Of a stretch of DNA of 64,000 nt, positions 34,801 through 45,400 are shown piece by piece. This DNA comes from Gibbula magus (taxonomy: Eukaryota > Mollusca > Gastropoda > Trochida > Trochidae): NCBI GenBank assembly GCA_936450465.1, contig OW388291.1, positions 73,562,436 through 73,626,435 on the forward strand. The letters are read 5' to 3'. Below the pieces are notes generated by a model that made no database searches, was not told the origin of the DNA, and was given only the letters and a program-made list of their open reading frames with translations. Both the position numbers and the translations under genes were made by a program. Position 1 is the first letter of the stretch, and each line of letters starts with the position of its first letter.

Positions 34801-34827
34801 CGCGCCTGTCATATATTTCGGGGCTGA
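28875..34827 (+). CDS. Secreted Kunitz-type serine protease inhibitor (81 aa)
   Basis: Exon 1 (28875-28947) starts at a gccgccATG and encodes a signal peptide (MLKVALCVLLVLSLVVPSFQ), ending in phase 1 at gtaagt. Exon 2 (34655-34827), after cttttcacttgtag, encodes one complete Kunitz domain with C-x8-C-x15-C-x7-C-x12-C-x3-C, the FFYN and GGCGGNFNNF signatures, and a stop at 34825-34827. The P1 residue after Cys2 is Lys, as in BPTI, so inhibition of trypsin-like proteases outside the cell is expected. Phases join in frame (246 nt). The 5.7-kb intron has taken up a MITE and a LINE. It is a likely paralogue of the interrupted gene 2 kb upstream (P1 Arg). Related folds also occur as ion-channel ligands in venoms; nothing here points to that. 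Confidence 0.85.
28948..30766. other. Kunitz-gene intron, first part
   Basis: Non-coding. There is no recognisable repeat apart from short inverse motifs near 29775-29870 and an aatagacgccggg-type dispersed repeat around 30280-30360. Confidence 0.4.
30767..31063. mobile_element. MITE family B, copy 2
   Basis: Diverged copy of 27383-27667 with the same end pair, the same internal hairpin and two intact TGACGTCA boxes (30936 and 30953). It is again joined to a family A arm (31063-31130), which shows that A and B have travelled together as a composite. Confidence 0.75.
31131..33420 (-). mobile_element. 5'-truncated Rex1/CR1-like non-LTR retrotransposon
   Basis: One minus-strand frame (33450 to 31303) encodes the end of an endonuclease domain (TCLTRSKKTIDLCYG, GTSDHN) and then a reverse transcriptase with YRPVALT, the D-containing SSAFNT block, GAPQGCVISP, catalytic FADD (about 31970-31985) and the downstream thumb region. 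It is broken by in-frame TAA (33205-33207) and TGA (31954-31956). The order and wording of the motifs match Rex1-type CR1-superclade elements. The 3' end is attctttattatcccgaggg followed by a pentanucleotide tail (agata repeats, 31131-31160), as expected of target-primed integration. The 5' part of the endonuclease is missing. The element sits inside the centre of the foldback MITE. Confidence 0.85.
33421..33505 (-). repeat. Right arm of foldback MITE A, copy 2
   Basis: Matches 27746-27826 and completes the element whose left arm is at 31063-31130. A gtaag at both LINE borders may be a short target duplication. Confidence 0.75.
33506..34620. other. Kunitz-gene intron, last part
   Basis: AT-rich, with internal near-repeats of ttacgattt-cgt around 33705-33855. 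No exon or mobile element identified. Confidence 0.4.
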
Positions 34828-34876
34828 TGAACTGACGGACAATATGAAATTGTCATTTAATTTTTTAAAAACCCAA

Positions 34877-34882
34877 AATAAA
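34877..34882 (+). promoter_or_regulatory. Polyadenylation signal of the Kunitz exon
   Basis: AATAAA 50 bases after the stop codon and before the next acceptor. It would terminate the transcript that ends in exon 34655-34827. Confidence 0.6.
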
Positions 34883-34936
34883 TAGTGCAGCATTTGGTGT
34901 TATTTCTAACTTATACTGGTGTTTTTGAATTCACAG

Positions 34937-35100
34937 AGGATTGTATTGTCGAAAAAGCATATGAAGTCGACAATACAGCCTTTTATAAATATAGGGACTG
35001 GATCGTCGACTTCGTACGCCTTAAAGTCGCTAGTTTTCGACCATACAAGCCCCTGTGTTCGATTAAAGAGTTGATAGATTGCGGTGAAGACAATATGTGA
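34937..35100 (+). CDS. Candidate alternative last exon: cysteine-depleted Kunitz-like domain
   Basis: After a gaattcacag acceptor the plus strand is open in phase 1 for 53 codons to TGA. It can therefore be joined in frame to the signal exon 28875-28947 (237 nt, 78 aa). The length and several hydrophobic and aromatic positions align with a Kunitz domain. Measuring from Cys1, positions 8, 15, 7, 12 and 3 residues apart fall on Asp, Arg, Pro, Cys and Asn. Cys1 and Cys5 are kept, Cys2, Cys3, Cys4 and Cys6 are replaced, and a new Cys appears. It would not form the usual three disulphides and lacks a canonical P1 site. It could be a new-function domain, a decaying duplicate or a chance open frame. 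Confidence 0.4.
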
Positions 35101-35244
35101 AAATAGTGAGTCCATGTCATCACCCAAGGTGTCAAGAGTAAAAAGGTCATAACATTTCATATGGGATGGATTGTCAAAATATTCTCGGTTCAACATAGAC
35201 GACGAACTCTTTGGTAACTTTTTTTAATTCTATTACTCACATAC

Positions 35245-35254
35245 CATCTGCATG

Positions 35255-35286
<32 letters not shown>

Positions 35287-35670
35287 CGTACATACATACA
35301 TACATATATACGTACGTACGTACATACATACATACATATATACGTACGTACATACATACATACATACATACATATATACGTACGTACATACATACATACA
35401 CACACATACATACATACATATATACGTACATACACACATACATACATACATAAATACATACATACATACAAACATACATACATACATACAAACATACATA
35501 AACACACACAAACATACATACATACATATATACGTACGTACATACATACACACATACATACATACATACATACAAACAAAAATACATACAAACATACATA
35601 CATACAAACATACACAAACATACATACATACATACATACATACACAAACACACACATACATACATACATG
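35245..35670. repeat. (CATA)n-type microsatellite with gtacgtac inserts
   Basis: About 425 bp of catacata with interspersed tatatacgtacgta blocks. Open frames across it on both strands are pure repeat translations (Tyr/Val/Cys/Met or Ile/His/Thr). Confidence 0.95.
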
Positions 35671-35879
35671 TATGGGCACTACTAATATTCTCGATTAAAA
35701 GTCATTTTAGTGATTGATTATTTATAGCGCGATACGATGCGAAAGCTGGTATATGCTATTTGACTATACAGGTATATATTATCAGGTATTCGTTAGAGAA
35801 ACCCCGTTTGAACTTCATGATGAACACGATTTCCTAACGATGTTTTAGTTGCCTACATCCTACATGAGGGTGAGAGGCT

Positions 35880-36350
35880 GTGGAGAGAGTCTAAAGCAGA
35901 GACATAATGGTCGCTGTTGAAAGTAACACGTTGTGTCTGATATCCGAGCTCAAGTGTTACACTGAGATGAAACCAGTCCTTAGTCGTAGTGTGAACACAG
36001 TACAGCTCTGTATCGATGGTTCAGCCCCTTTTATCTTCACCAGTGAAAGTAAGGCGACCTCTCCTATTAGTGCTCGCTCGGAAACGCGAAACGACATTAA
36101 ACCACCTCGGGCTGGTAGGAACAATTCCATTGGAGCGGCGAAACATCAAAGAGATCGGCTCCTCTGAAACTTCAAAGAAACGGCGAACCTCTAGCGGCGT
36201 AGAAAGGAATAGGTGTTTGTGGATTAGAGGGAAAGCTGGTCTAAGCGTTGAAAGAGTGACCCTCAGTTGTGTGAGATGGTGTCGAGATATTCATAGGAAA
36301 ATCTCTCTCGTTTTTATACAGAATATTGCAACTTTGCATTGATATAAGGA
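35880..36350 (+). promoter_or_regulatory. CpG-bearing leader/promoter candidate for the isthmin gene
   Basis: Locally more GC- and CpG-rich than its surroundings (cgctcggaaacgcgaaacg, ggagcggcgaaa, tagcggcgtag). It lies 0.6-1.1 kb upstream of the first isthmin codon. Overlapping open frames (35907-36167, 36016-36342) have no recognisable domain. I infer an upstream exon or promoter; transcript data would decide. Confidence 0.3.
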
Positions 36351-36698
36351 TATTTCCATTTTCTCTCGGATGTATGTGAAACTGTGATATTCTTAGCGAT
36401 TGTGGGACTTGTTGATTCGTTTTACTACGTCATAATCTGCATGTGCCATATTCTGTTGATAATAGGGCATTCGAGATAAGTTATGAAGAATCACATCATG
36501 GTTTGTACGATATACACATCGCATGGCGGGAAGCTATCTGGCTTTGAAGAATGATATCACAACCTTAAATTACAATAGGGTTATTCCATACGGGTACCAC
36601 AGATATCACACTTTGGTTAAAATATGACACTGCGTGTGTGACGATGAGGACAAGGCACGTTGACAGTTTTGCTTGTGTATTGTGGCAGACAAGATATG

Positions 36699-36996
36699 CA
36701 CGTGTAACCGATGAAGACGAGGCTTGCACATTTAACTGATGAAGACGAGGCTTGCACGTGTAACTGATAAAACGAGGCTTACACGCGTAACTGATGAAGA
36801 CGAGGCTTGCACATGTAACTCGTGAAAACAAGGCTAGTACGTGTAACTGATGAAGACGAAGTTTGCACGCGTAACTGATAAACCGCGGCTAGCACGCGTA
36901 ACTGATGAAGACGAATCTTGCACATGGAACAGATGAATACGAAGCTTGCATGTGGAACTCATGGGGACGAGGTTTGCACATGTAACTGATGAGGAC
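36699..36996 (+). repeat. 27-28-bp minisatellite running into the isthmin start codon
   Basis: About eleven diverged units of the pattern gtaactgatgaagacgaggc ttgcac. The last unit supplies the ATG at 36989. Several units contain upstream ATGs. Confidence 0.85.
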
Positions 36997-39421
36997 GGGA
37001 CAGAAACACTGTAAACTCGTACTGCTGACGTCATCTGTGGCACTCATGGTCGGCGTTACGTCATTAGTAGTGTACCTCGCCTGGATGGTGACGGCCCATG
37101 GTCACGTGACTGGCGTCGACATCAAGAGTAACAGTCGCAGTAATGATACTTCAAATGGTGTAAGTAACAGAGCAGAATCGTATTGATATCACATTTTATA
37201 TGAGTATGTATCAAAATCAATGATATCTGTTGGTTGGGTTCTATATATCACTGAAACAAGATTTACAGGTCTTCGGTTGAAAAGTAATGTTTTATTTCAA
37301 GGTCTTTAATGGATGTTTAGAAGTGAAATACACAAGAAAACAAGTTTTCTGGGTAAAAACTGCTTAAGTATCGTGAACAGACACGATGTTTCGGGGTACA
37401 TGTATGACATAATGTCCTTCACCAGGTGGAATGTGTGTTATAACAAGATGGGAAACGTGTTATGTTCACAATAAAACGTTATACCCATATATCTTGTTTT
37501 CCAACAATGTCCTTCCTTTCGCATTATACTATTTTATATAACTTACGAATCAAACGATCTCACACCTGTCGACCTTAATCCACCTGATTTTTTTTTCTGT
37601 AAACAATGTAACGACAGTGTCAATCAGTCATGTGCTGATTTTACGCAGCGCATGACACCTATAACCCCAGGCTACATAGAGCACGCACCTGTCAAACAGA
37701 GAGTCCCATCTGTATAAACGGGGGTAACGTTTGCTTCAGTGTGGAATATAAACCAGGTGAAAATGTGCTTGAATACCGCAACATGTTTACTTACATCCGA
37801 TTTTCCAGTCACAACTACTGTTGTTATCAAATCACACAAAGCTTTGTATGTGATTTTAAACAAATAGAGATCGTTATAATCTTGATGCTCACATGACATG
37901 TTTCATCCAACTGTTGGCAGATTAACTCTCAAACAGTCTCTTATCGTTGCAAGTTTTACCTAGGACATTATAAAATCGTTACCTTTCAAACAATCCTATC
38001 TTTAATAGCTCGTTTCATCAATCGTTGACAGCTTAACCATCAAACAGTCCGATATCGTTGCAAGTTTTACTTCAGACAGTATAAAATCGTTTCCTTACAA
38101 ACAGTACTATCTTAAATGCTCGTTTCATTAACCGTTGGCAACTTAATCATGTTAACCATCAAAATGTTCGATATCGTTGCAAATATAACTCCAGTAAATG
38201 TTTTTTTGGATCGTCACATTCTAAACAATATATGAATAAATACTAGTACAAATACAAATACAAATTGAATTTCTTGAAAACATACTTATGATATCAATCG
38301 CTAGCGAAATCTTTATTAACAACTGACATATGATAAATAATTTTCATATCACGACACTCCAATGAAATTTGGTTTCAAAGACAGATTCCCCTTTACTGCC
38401 TTTAGGTACTACACAGGAACAAGCATTTCCGAGATTTGCCTGCTTGTCAATTTCAGAAATCGCCATAGCAACCCAGGTGAAACACGCTCTGTTTTCGTCC
38501 TGCAGGTTACGCTTGTCACACCTTACTGAATGTGACGATTGTTATATTAACATGTTTCTAAATATCCTGTAAATATACATATTATTGACATTTTACATGT
38601 TAAATGTTAACTGCATTGTGATATTACCAGCAAACTATAACACATGATATGGTATGTATATATTCTCATTGATTATACAATTTAAGAAACATACCTATAG
38701 TTGGATAAAACATTTATTTCAATATCTGTAGGAATTACATGATTAAATGAAAAGGTAAATAAATAAACGCAAAAAATATATGTTTCAATTTCTTTGATCA
38801 CTCATAAAGTTAGACCATAATGCTTTGCGCTTAAAAATAGAGTTTTTTTTCTATTTTTGGAATGGAAAACGCCTTTACTTATCTTAGTGCAATTCCTCCG
38901 CTTATTTTGGGGCACAAAAAATATGTGAAAAATTAAGTGCATATATTTAAATGAGATAGATGGTTGTGAACATACTCACAGCTCTTTAACGAAAATGAAA
39001 ATGAAAAGCATGGCTAACACTCTTATCGCACAAGATGCAAGGGTCCGTTATACAGATATATCAACATCTATTCAATCACTGTATGCACCCTACTTGATAA
39101 AGGTGTAAAGCTGTCAATATACAACTTGCCCTTCCTTTGTTCAGTAGATTGGCCGTCTTTGATTTATTCACCTTAATGTACCCAATGAAAGAACAAAGTA
39201 TATTATGATGGAAAAAACACCGAGTCCTTTCATAAAAGAGCATTCTGTTCTTTGTTGAATGAAATGTCTGCTTTGATGAAATCCTATGGCATACTGCGAT
39301 CAAAGAAGAACATGGCATTTAATAAGCAGTATGTGTAGTGAAAGAACACGCTGTGCCGTTATAGGATAGCTTTTATGGTTTATGAGGAACAGTCACTTTT
39401 ATACATACATACATACATACA

Positions 39422-39455
<34 letters not shown>

Positions 39456-42400
39456 CATTACATACATACATACATACATACACAAACATACATACATACA
39501 GACATACATACATACATACATACATACAAACATACATACAAACATATATATATATACATACATACATACAAACATACACAAACATACATACATATATACA
39601 TACATACATACATACATACATACAAACATACATACAAACATATATATATACATACATACATACATACAAACATACACAAACATACATACATATATACATA
39701 CATACAGACATACATACATACATACATACATACATACATACATACATACATACATACATACATACTGTACATGTACTGTAAGGATGAACAATAATGGTGT
39801 TCTGTAAGGAAACAATATGATAATTATTGATAGATCACTTACTTTGACGAACAATAATGGTGGTCTGTAAGGAAACAATATGATATATATTGATAGATCA
39901 CTTACTTTGATGAACAATAATGGTGTTCTATAAGGAAACAATATGATACATATTGATAGATCACTTACTTTGATGAACAATAATGGTGGTCTGTAAGGAA
40001 ACAATATGATAATTATTGATAGATCACTTACTTTGACGAACAATAATGGTGGTCTGTAAGGAAACAATATGATATATATTGATAGATCACTTACTTTGAT
40101 GAACAATAATGGTGTTCTATAAGGAAACAATATGATACATATTGATAGATCACTTACTTTGATGAACAATAATGGTGGTCTGTAAGGAAACAATATGATA
40201 TATATTGATAGATCACTTACTTTGATGAACAATAATGGTGTTCTATAAGGAAACAATATGCTGTGTATTGATAGATCATTCAATTTGATTAGTATTAATG
40301 GTGTTCTATAAGGAAACAATATGGTGTGTATTTATAGGTCATTTACTCTGATGAAAACGGTACCTTTGAAGATGGAACATTGTGTACTTTGAAGAAGAAA
40401 TACAGTGTGGTGTTGAAGGAACGTGCTGAAGCTGATTTAAACCAGACAAGATCCCCCTCTTCCTCTCCCCCAAACTCTTCCAGTCTCTCAAAGCACGTGC
40501 CCATTCTTATCTGTTATCAGGCATCGCACATCATCATGGCCATCGGGAAATCAAGCAAAAATAGATCACATGAAAGAAAGGTATCCATGGAAGATTACCA
40601 AAACTATAAGCAAGGTCAACCATACAGATAATATTTGCTTTGAATATTTATCCGTTGTGAAGCATGGTGGTATAGACGGTAGTTGTCTGACGGACACCTG
40701 CGTTTTGTTTTTCGCTTTTACATCTAAGTTCAGAGATGAGGTTATGTATATATATTTCTTGATTATTTTACGAGAAGGGATATTAAACGTAGACTTGTCT
40801 TTGATATGGATGAGCTTATAGTTTTGATAAGCGTGACACCTGCGTTTTTGTTTTACTGTTAACACTGATTTCAGCTATGAGGCCTTACGCCATAATAACT
40901 ATAAGGAAAGTTAAAGGGGAATGTAATATTTGAAAAGGTTTACCTTTGATATTTAAGCAGTTTATGCTTGATATTTCCGACACCAGTGCTTGGTTTTGCT
41001 TTTGCGTATTTTTTTTTAAAGTTGCAAATGTGAGTTCGCTTTATTAAGATTACTTTATTTACATGTGATATATCAAGAAAAAAGTCCGATCTTACAAAAA
41101 AAAATGCAAAACAGACATCTGCAGATAATCTCGTCTCGGCTATCTTCGTTCTGAAGTTTACCCTTGTCACACATTACTGAATGTGACGATTGTTTTATCA
41201 ACATGTTTGTAAAGGTCTAAAAATAAACATATTAATGCCATTTTAACTGTTAAATGGTATCTTATTAGTAATTATATATCAGTAAACTATGGTGCACATG
41301 CGTGTTAGTAGAATAGGATTCAAGAAAAATACATAGTTGGGTAAAACAGTTATTTCAATGAATATCTGTAGGAACTTCATAACTGAATCAAATAGTAAAT
41401 ACATATATACGCCAAAAACTATATAATTACTTCAATTTCGTTGATTACTCATAAACTTTGTAAACTTTCTCTTCCATTTGTTTACAGTGTGCGAGCAGAT
41501 AACAATGCCTTTCGCATATAACATACTTGATCTATATGTAGACTGTTTGAGAGGCATTCAATAATTGTATTGAAGTTGGTGTGATGAAGAAGACAACTAC
41601 TTTATGGATGATCAACTCCTTTATTTAGCAATGGCGACATTTCGGTATAGATCTTTTTACTTGATAACGGAATAGAGATCTATACCGAAACGTCGTCATC
41701 GTTAAATAAAGAAGTTGATCATCCATACATTCCTCGCCTTCTATATCAAGGCTGGAAAACGCCTTGTCTAATTTTTGGGGATAATTTTCCGGCTTTTTAA
41801 TCAACATGTTCTCAAGGACTATTAAATGATTACAGAATTAATGCACGAGTGTTGTGTATGATGTTGGCAACCTTTTAATGTTATATCTTTCGAAGTATTT
41901 AAATTTATTAAAATAGGCCAAATTGTACTTCCAGAGATCTAGAGGCTACCCCCAAATGTCATAGACGAATCATGTTGTCATGTCACCGTAAGAAAGGGAT
42001 GTTTTACCCACGTGCATCTCTCAATGTTTATGCCCTTGATGGTAAATAGATCGAGATGTTTTATATAACTTTCTAAGAATCGAGCGTACATGGAGCACCA
42101 TGTTAAAAAGGGATACTGGTATGTTCAATATATATTAAAATATTTAGATGTCCTCAAAAACCCCTGGTAATTAAGATGGTCACAGTACAGTCCTGTGTCA
42201 GTATTGCAGTATACAACATAACAGGATAATTAATATATATAATCAAGTTTTCAAAAGGGAAAACCTCGTGACAGCGGTTCACCCCGAGTTACAATTAAAC
42301 TGTTCTCTTGTGCCTCGGAGGTTTCCAGATGATGTTGACAAAACGGAGAAAACTGTTAGCAATATCAAGCCTTTAAGATCACCTGATATCGTACAAGATC

Positions 42401-45400
42401 AAAGGAAAATTTACTAGCGGTACGCTATGTTTTGACTGACCAGCTTATCAGCCTGGCTGGAAACGCATTAGCTCCCCTTGAAGTTGGTAATGCACCGACC
42501 AACAAAGGAGAGTTTGTACTTGTTGACCTTTGTTAACCTTACGTGAGGTCCGATTGTCTGTAAACAATTTATGTGCCTTGAAAACAAAGCTTTCTGGCTT
42601 AATCTGATAGCATTCTCAGGATGGTGAAAACTACCCGCAACTTGTCGAACACCTGTGGGAATTATTGTGTATACGTATTTAATGAGCTTGAAGCTGCGGG
42701 GTTTTAGTGAACTACTTAAATATAAACGTTTTAAGTTGTTCGTGCATACATGTATAGTGGCATATCTGCTAAATTGTGACCAGATAAGGCCAACAATTGG
42801 AAGGGGCGAGTTGATTATTTTTTAACGAATCCACTGCCCCGAATGCATTCTCCATCTAATCTTAATCCATGTATGACATGACATGACATGCAAATGTGAT
42901 TTTTTTTTTTTAAACAATACATTCCAATAATATGACGTTGAAATTAATTGTTTTGCAAATTTCGGTGCTCATTCAGCGTATATGGTACATGTAGCTACGA
43001 CCTTCATGAAACTGATTCTTCCACGCAAATGCAGCACAAAACTTCCGCGCGAAGCGATGTGATGTGTAGGATAAAACACGATACAGAGGTTACGCTTGGG
43101 ATTGTAAAACCCGAGGTAAGAAAGCTGAGCGGGAAGTAAGACCGAAAGCGAAACTTAAGGTCTTACTTCCCTGAAGTTTTCTTGCCAAAGGTTTTCCATC
43201 CAAAGCATAATCGAGGTAGGGTGTTGTATCTGACTTAGATACCGTAAAATATAAATGTGAGCGCTTAACTTATATGGAGGGTTTTCGAGCAGTAGCATTT
43301 TCTCCATTTATAAACCGTCAAATACCAACATTTACATTTTATACTTTTAAATTCCCAAATCCCGCATTATAATGAATATGTCTCCCTGACTAACATTACA
43401 TTGAGGCACAGAATATATCACTAAAAAATAGATAACATCAAGCGTTTATTGTCAACTTCCTCAGTAGCATAGAGTATAAGCGTCCGGCTTAAGAGCAAAT
43501 GGTTTCCGATTTCGAACACAGCCTTCTGCACTCAGAAAATATTTATTATCACTTTTCGATAATTGTTGTGAATATGGAATTGTAATATAAATTGGTTTGT
43601 AGGTATTATTTAATATTTCTTGTAATTCTCATTTTGAAATGTATTACTTACGAAAGTAAAACCTTCTCATTGGTCTTACTTTCGAATGTCCAACCTCATA
43701 CGGTTTATTCTCGGAAGAAACCTCACAAGGGAGTTATTACGAGAAAACAAGGTACCCCTAAACCAATAAACAAAATCCCCGATAGGTATCTAAACACAGG
43801 GTATGTATGGGGGTTTATGTGCGTATCGAACTCGAGTCTAACTGACTAATTCTTTGAAACATTTTCGCTGATTGCACTACAAGATTTGAATGCAACCAAT
43901 CAGTATAGACCCTACTCGCTCTCACAAAAATCCGTCTTATAACAGTGTTTACGTAGGAATATATTTGAATAACCTCTATGGGGTGTGAATGCAATTTAAA
44001 ATGCGCTTCAGTGAATTTAAAATCATATACACATGTAGTTTTATTAGAATTATCACTTCTGTCATTCTTTTTAGTTTCACAAATATCGATTCTGGGTATC
44101 ATTAAAACTGTATTTCTTTTCCAGATGCGATCAGCTCAAATTCAAGAGATTAATATTAAGGACAGTGTGAATGGCAAACATGAAGAGACGACTGTTGAAA
44201 CCCTACACATCAACAAGGTGCACATATCAGATAGGAGACGTCGAAAGAAAGTCCGAAAGAATCCGAATGACATTTTAAATTTACGGAAATCTTGGAAAGC
44301 CAAAGTTGTTTTGACGGCGAATAAGACAGATGAAATAGTGCAACAAAGGAAAAACATTGCTAAAAATGCAAAGAAAAGGAAAACTTTTTACGGGTTTAAG
44401 AAAAAGAAAAGTAAAAAAGCTTTTGAGAAAGTTGTTAAACTCGAGATTATGTCAAGAGACAAAAGTGATAGTGACACTCTGCCTGGCGAGATGGCTGCTG
44501 TAGGTCTGGGGCTCAGTACTGATGGTTCCAGGGTTGGACCAATCAGCGACAATCATAGAAATAAAGGTGAGTTGCCTCAAAGCTGCTGAGATAGGAATCT
44601 GGCCTGTTTCACGTATTCCTCGTTTTTCCTTAATGCGAATTTCGAATCCGAATCTCATCATATACAACCTTTTTATTGCAGGAATACATATCCATAAAAG
44701 CCGTTTCCGCTATATTTCTATAACTTTTAAATGCCCTTGAACGAAGTCATGTGTTTAAAGATACATCCATTGTGTTTCATAAAATTTTATTTCGCCTTAA
44801 CACGTGCCAACATACCAAATGTGCTGATTTCAGTTGAAACAATTTCACTCAACATGCATATTCATCCCCTATCGTCAAATTTATCATATTTACTACTTTC
44901 CCATTAAAATCGAACAACATCATTATACATTGCAGAAACCGAAACTACACGCCCCATGTAAATATACAGTAGTTATAAGACTTATCAAACATTATCGACC
45001 CAAATTTGTCTTTTTGTCTGTTGTGAATAAGTTTCGAAACTTACGTTTGACTGATGGACGCGCGCCACACACTGTGCATTGTCCGGTTTTCGATCAGATA
45101 TCGACAGTTTTACCTTTATATCGCCGGTATAATGAGTCGACTATTTCCAGCAATTTTCGGCAAAAGTTAACACTTCTCGATAAAATAACACATTTTATAA
45201 CATTTGGCATATGTGACCCTCAACAACACAATGGATGTACCTTTAATTTGTCTGATTAAGAATCAAAGACGTAATTAGCGCGGAAACCAGGTCTCCTCTC
45301 ACTTTACGTAAGTCTGTGCAGGTCAGGACTTTTGGGGAATAACTGACTCCCTACTATGCATATTTCACAACTCATTTCTATTATGTAGAGGGATTTCTTT

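Larger units (their letters stand above)
37160..44124. other. Isthmin intron 1 (7 kb), repeat-rich
   Basis: Holds a ~120-bp tandem repeat (37899-38190), a segmental duplication, a microsatellite, a minisatellite and a foldback element, listed separately. The remainder (about 41730-44120) is plain AT-rich sequence with atgacatgac repeats near 42873 and an inverse pair taagaccgaaag/ggtcttactt near 43138-43170. Confidence 0.6.

Noticed and set aside
35190..35698. Long open frames rich in Tyr/Val/Cys/Met or Ile/His/Thr
   Set aside because: They are frame-free translations of the catacata microsatellite, open in several frames at once; the same holds for 39373-39807.
39399..40319. 306-codon minus-strand open frame
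   Set aside because: The 63-bp minisatellite is a multiple of three and therefore keeps a frame open; it then runs into microsatellite. No start, domain or splice context.
43450..43525. tRNA-like segment (taagcgtccggcttaagagc, then gatttcgaacac)
   Set aside because: Resembles a tRNA-Leu anticodon arm and B box, but the acceptor stem and D arm cannot be paired. At most a decayed SINE head.
44834..45259. 141-codon plus-strand open frame between isthmin exons
   Set aside because: Half of it is the dispersed 167-bp repeat shared with 52124-52291, and no splice signals fit.
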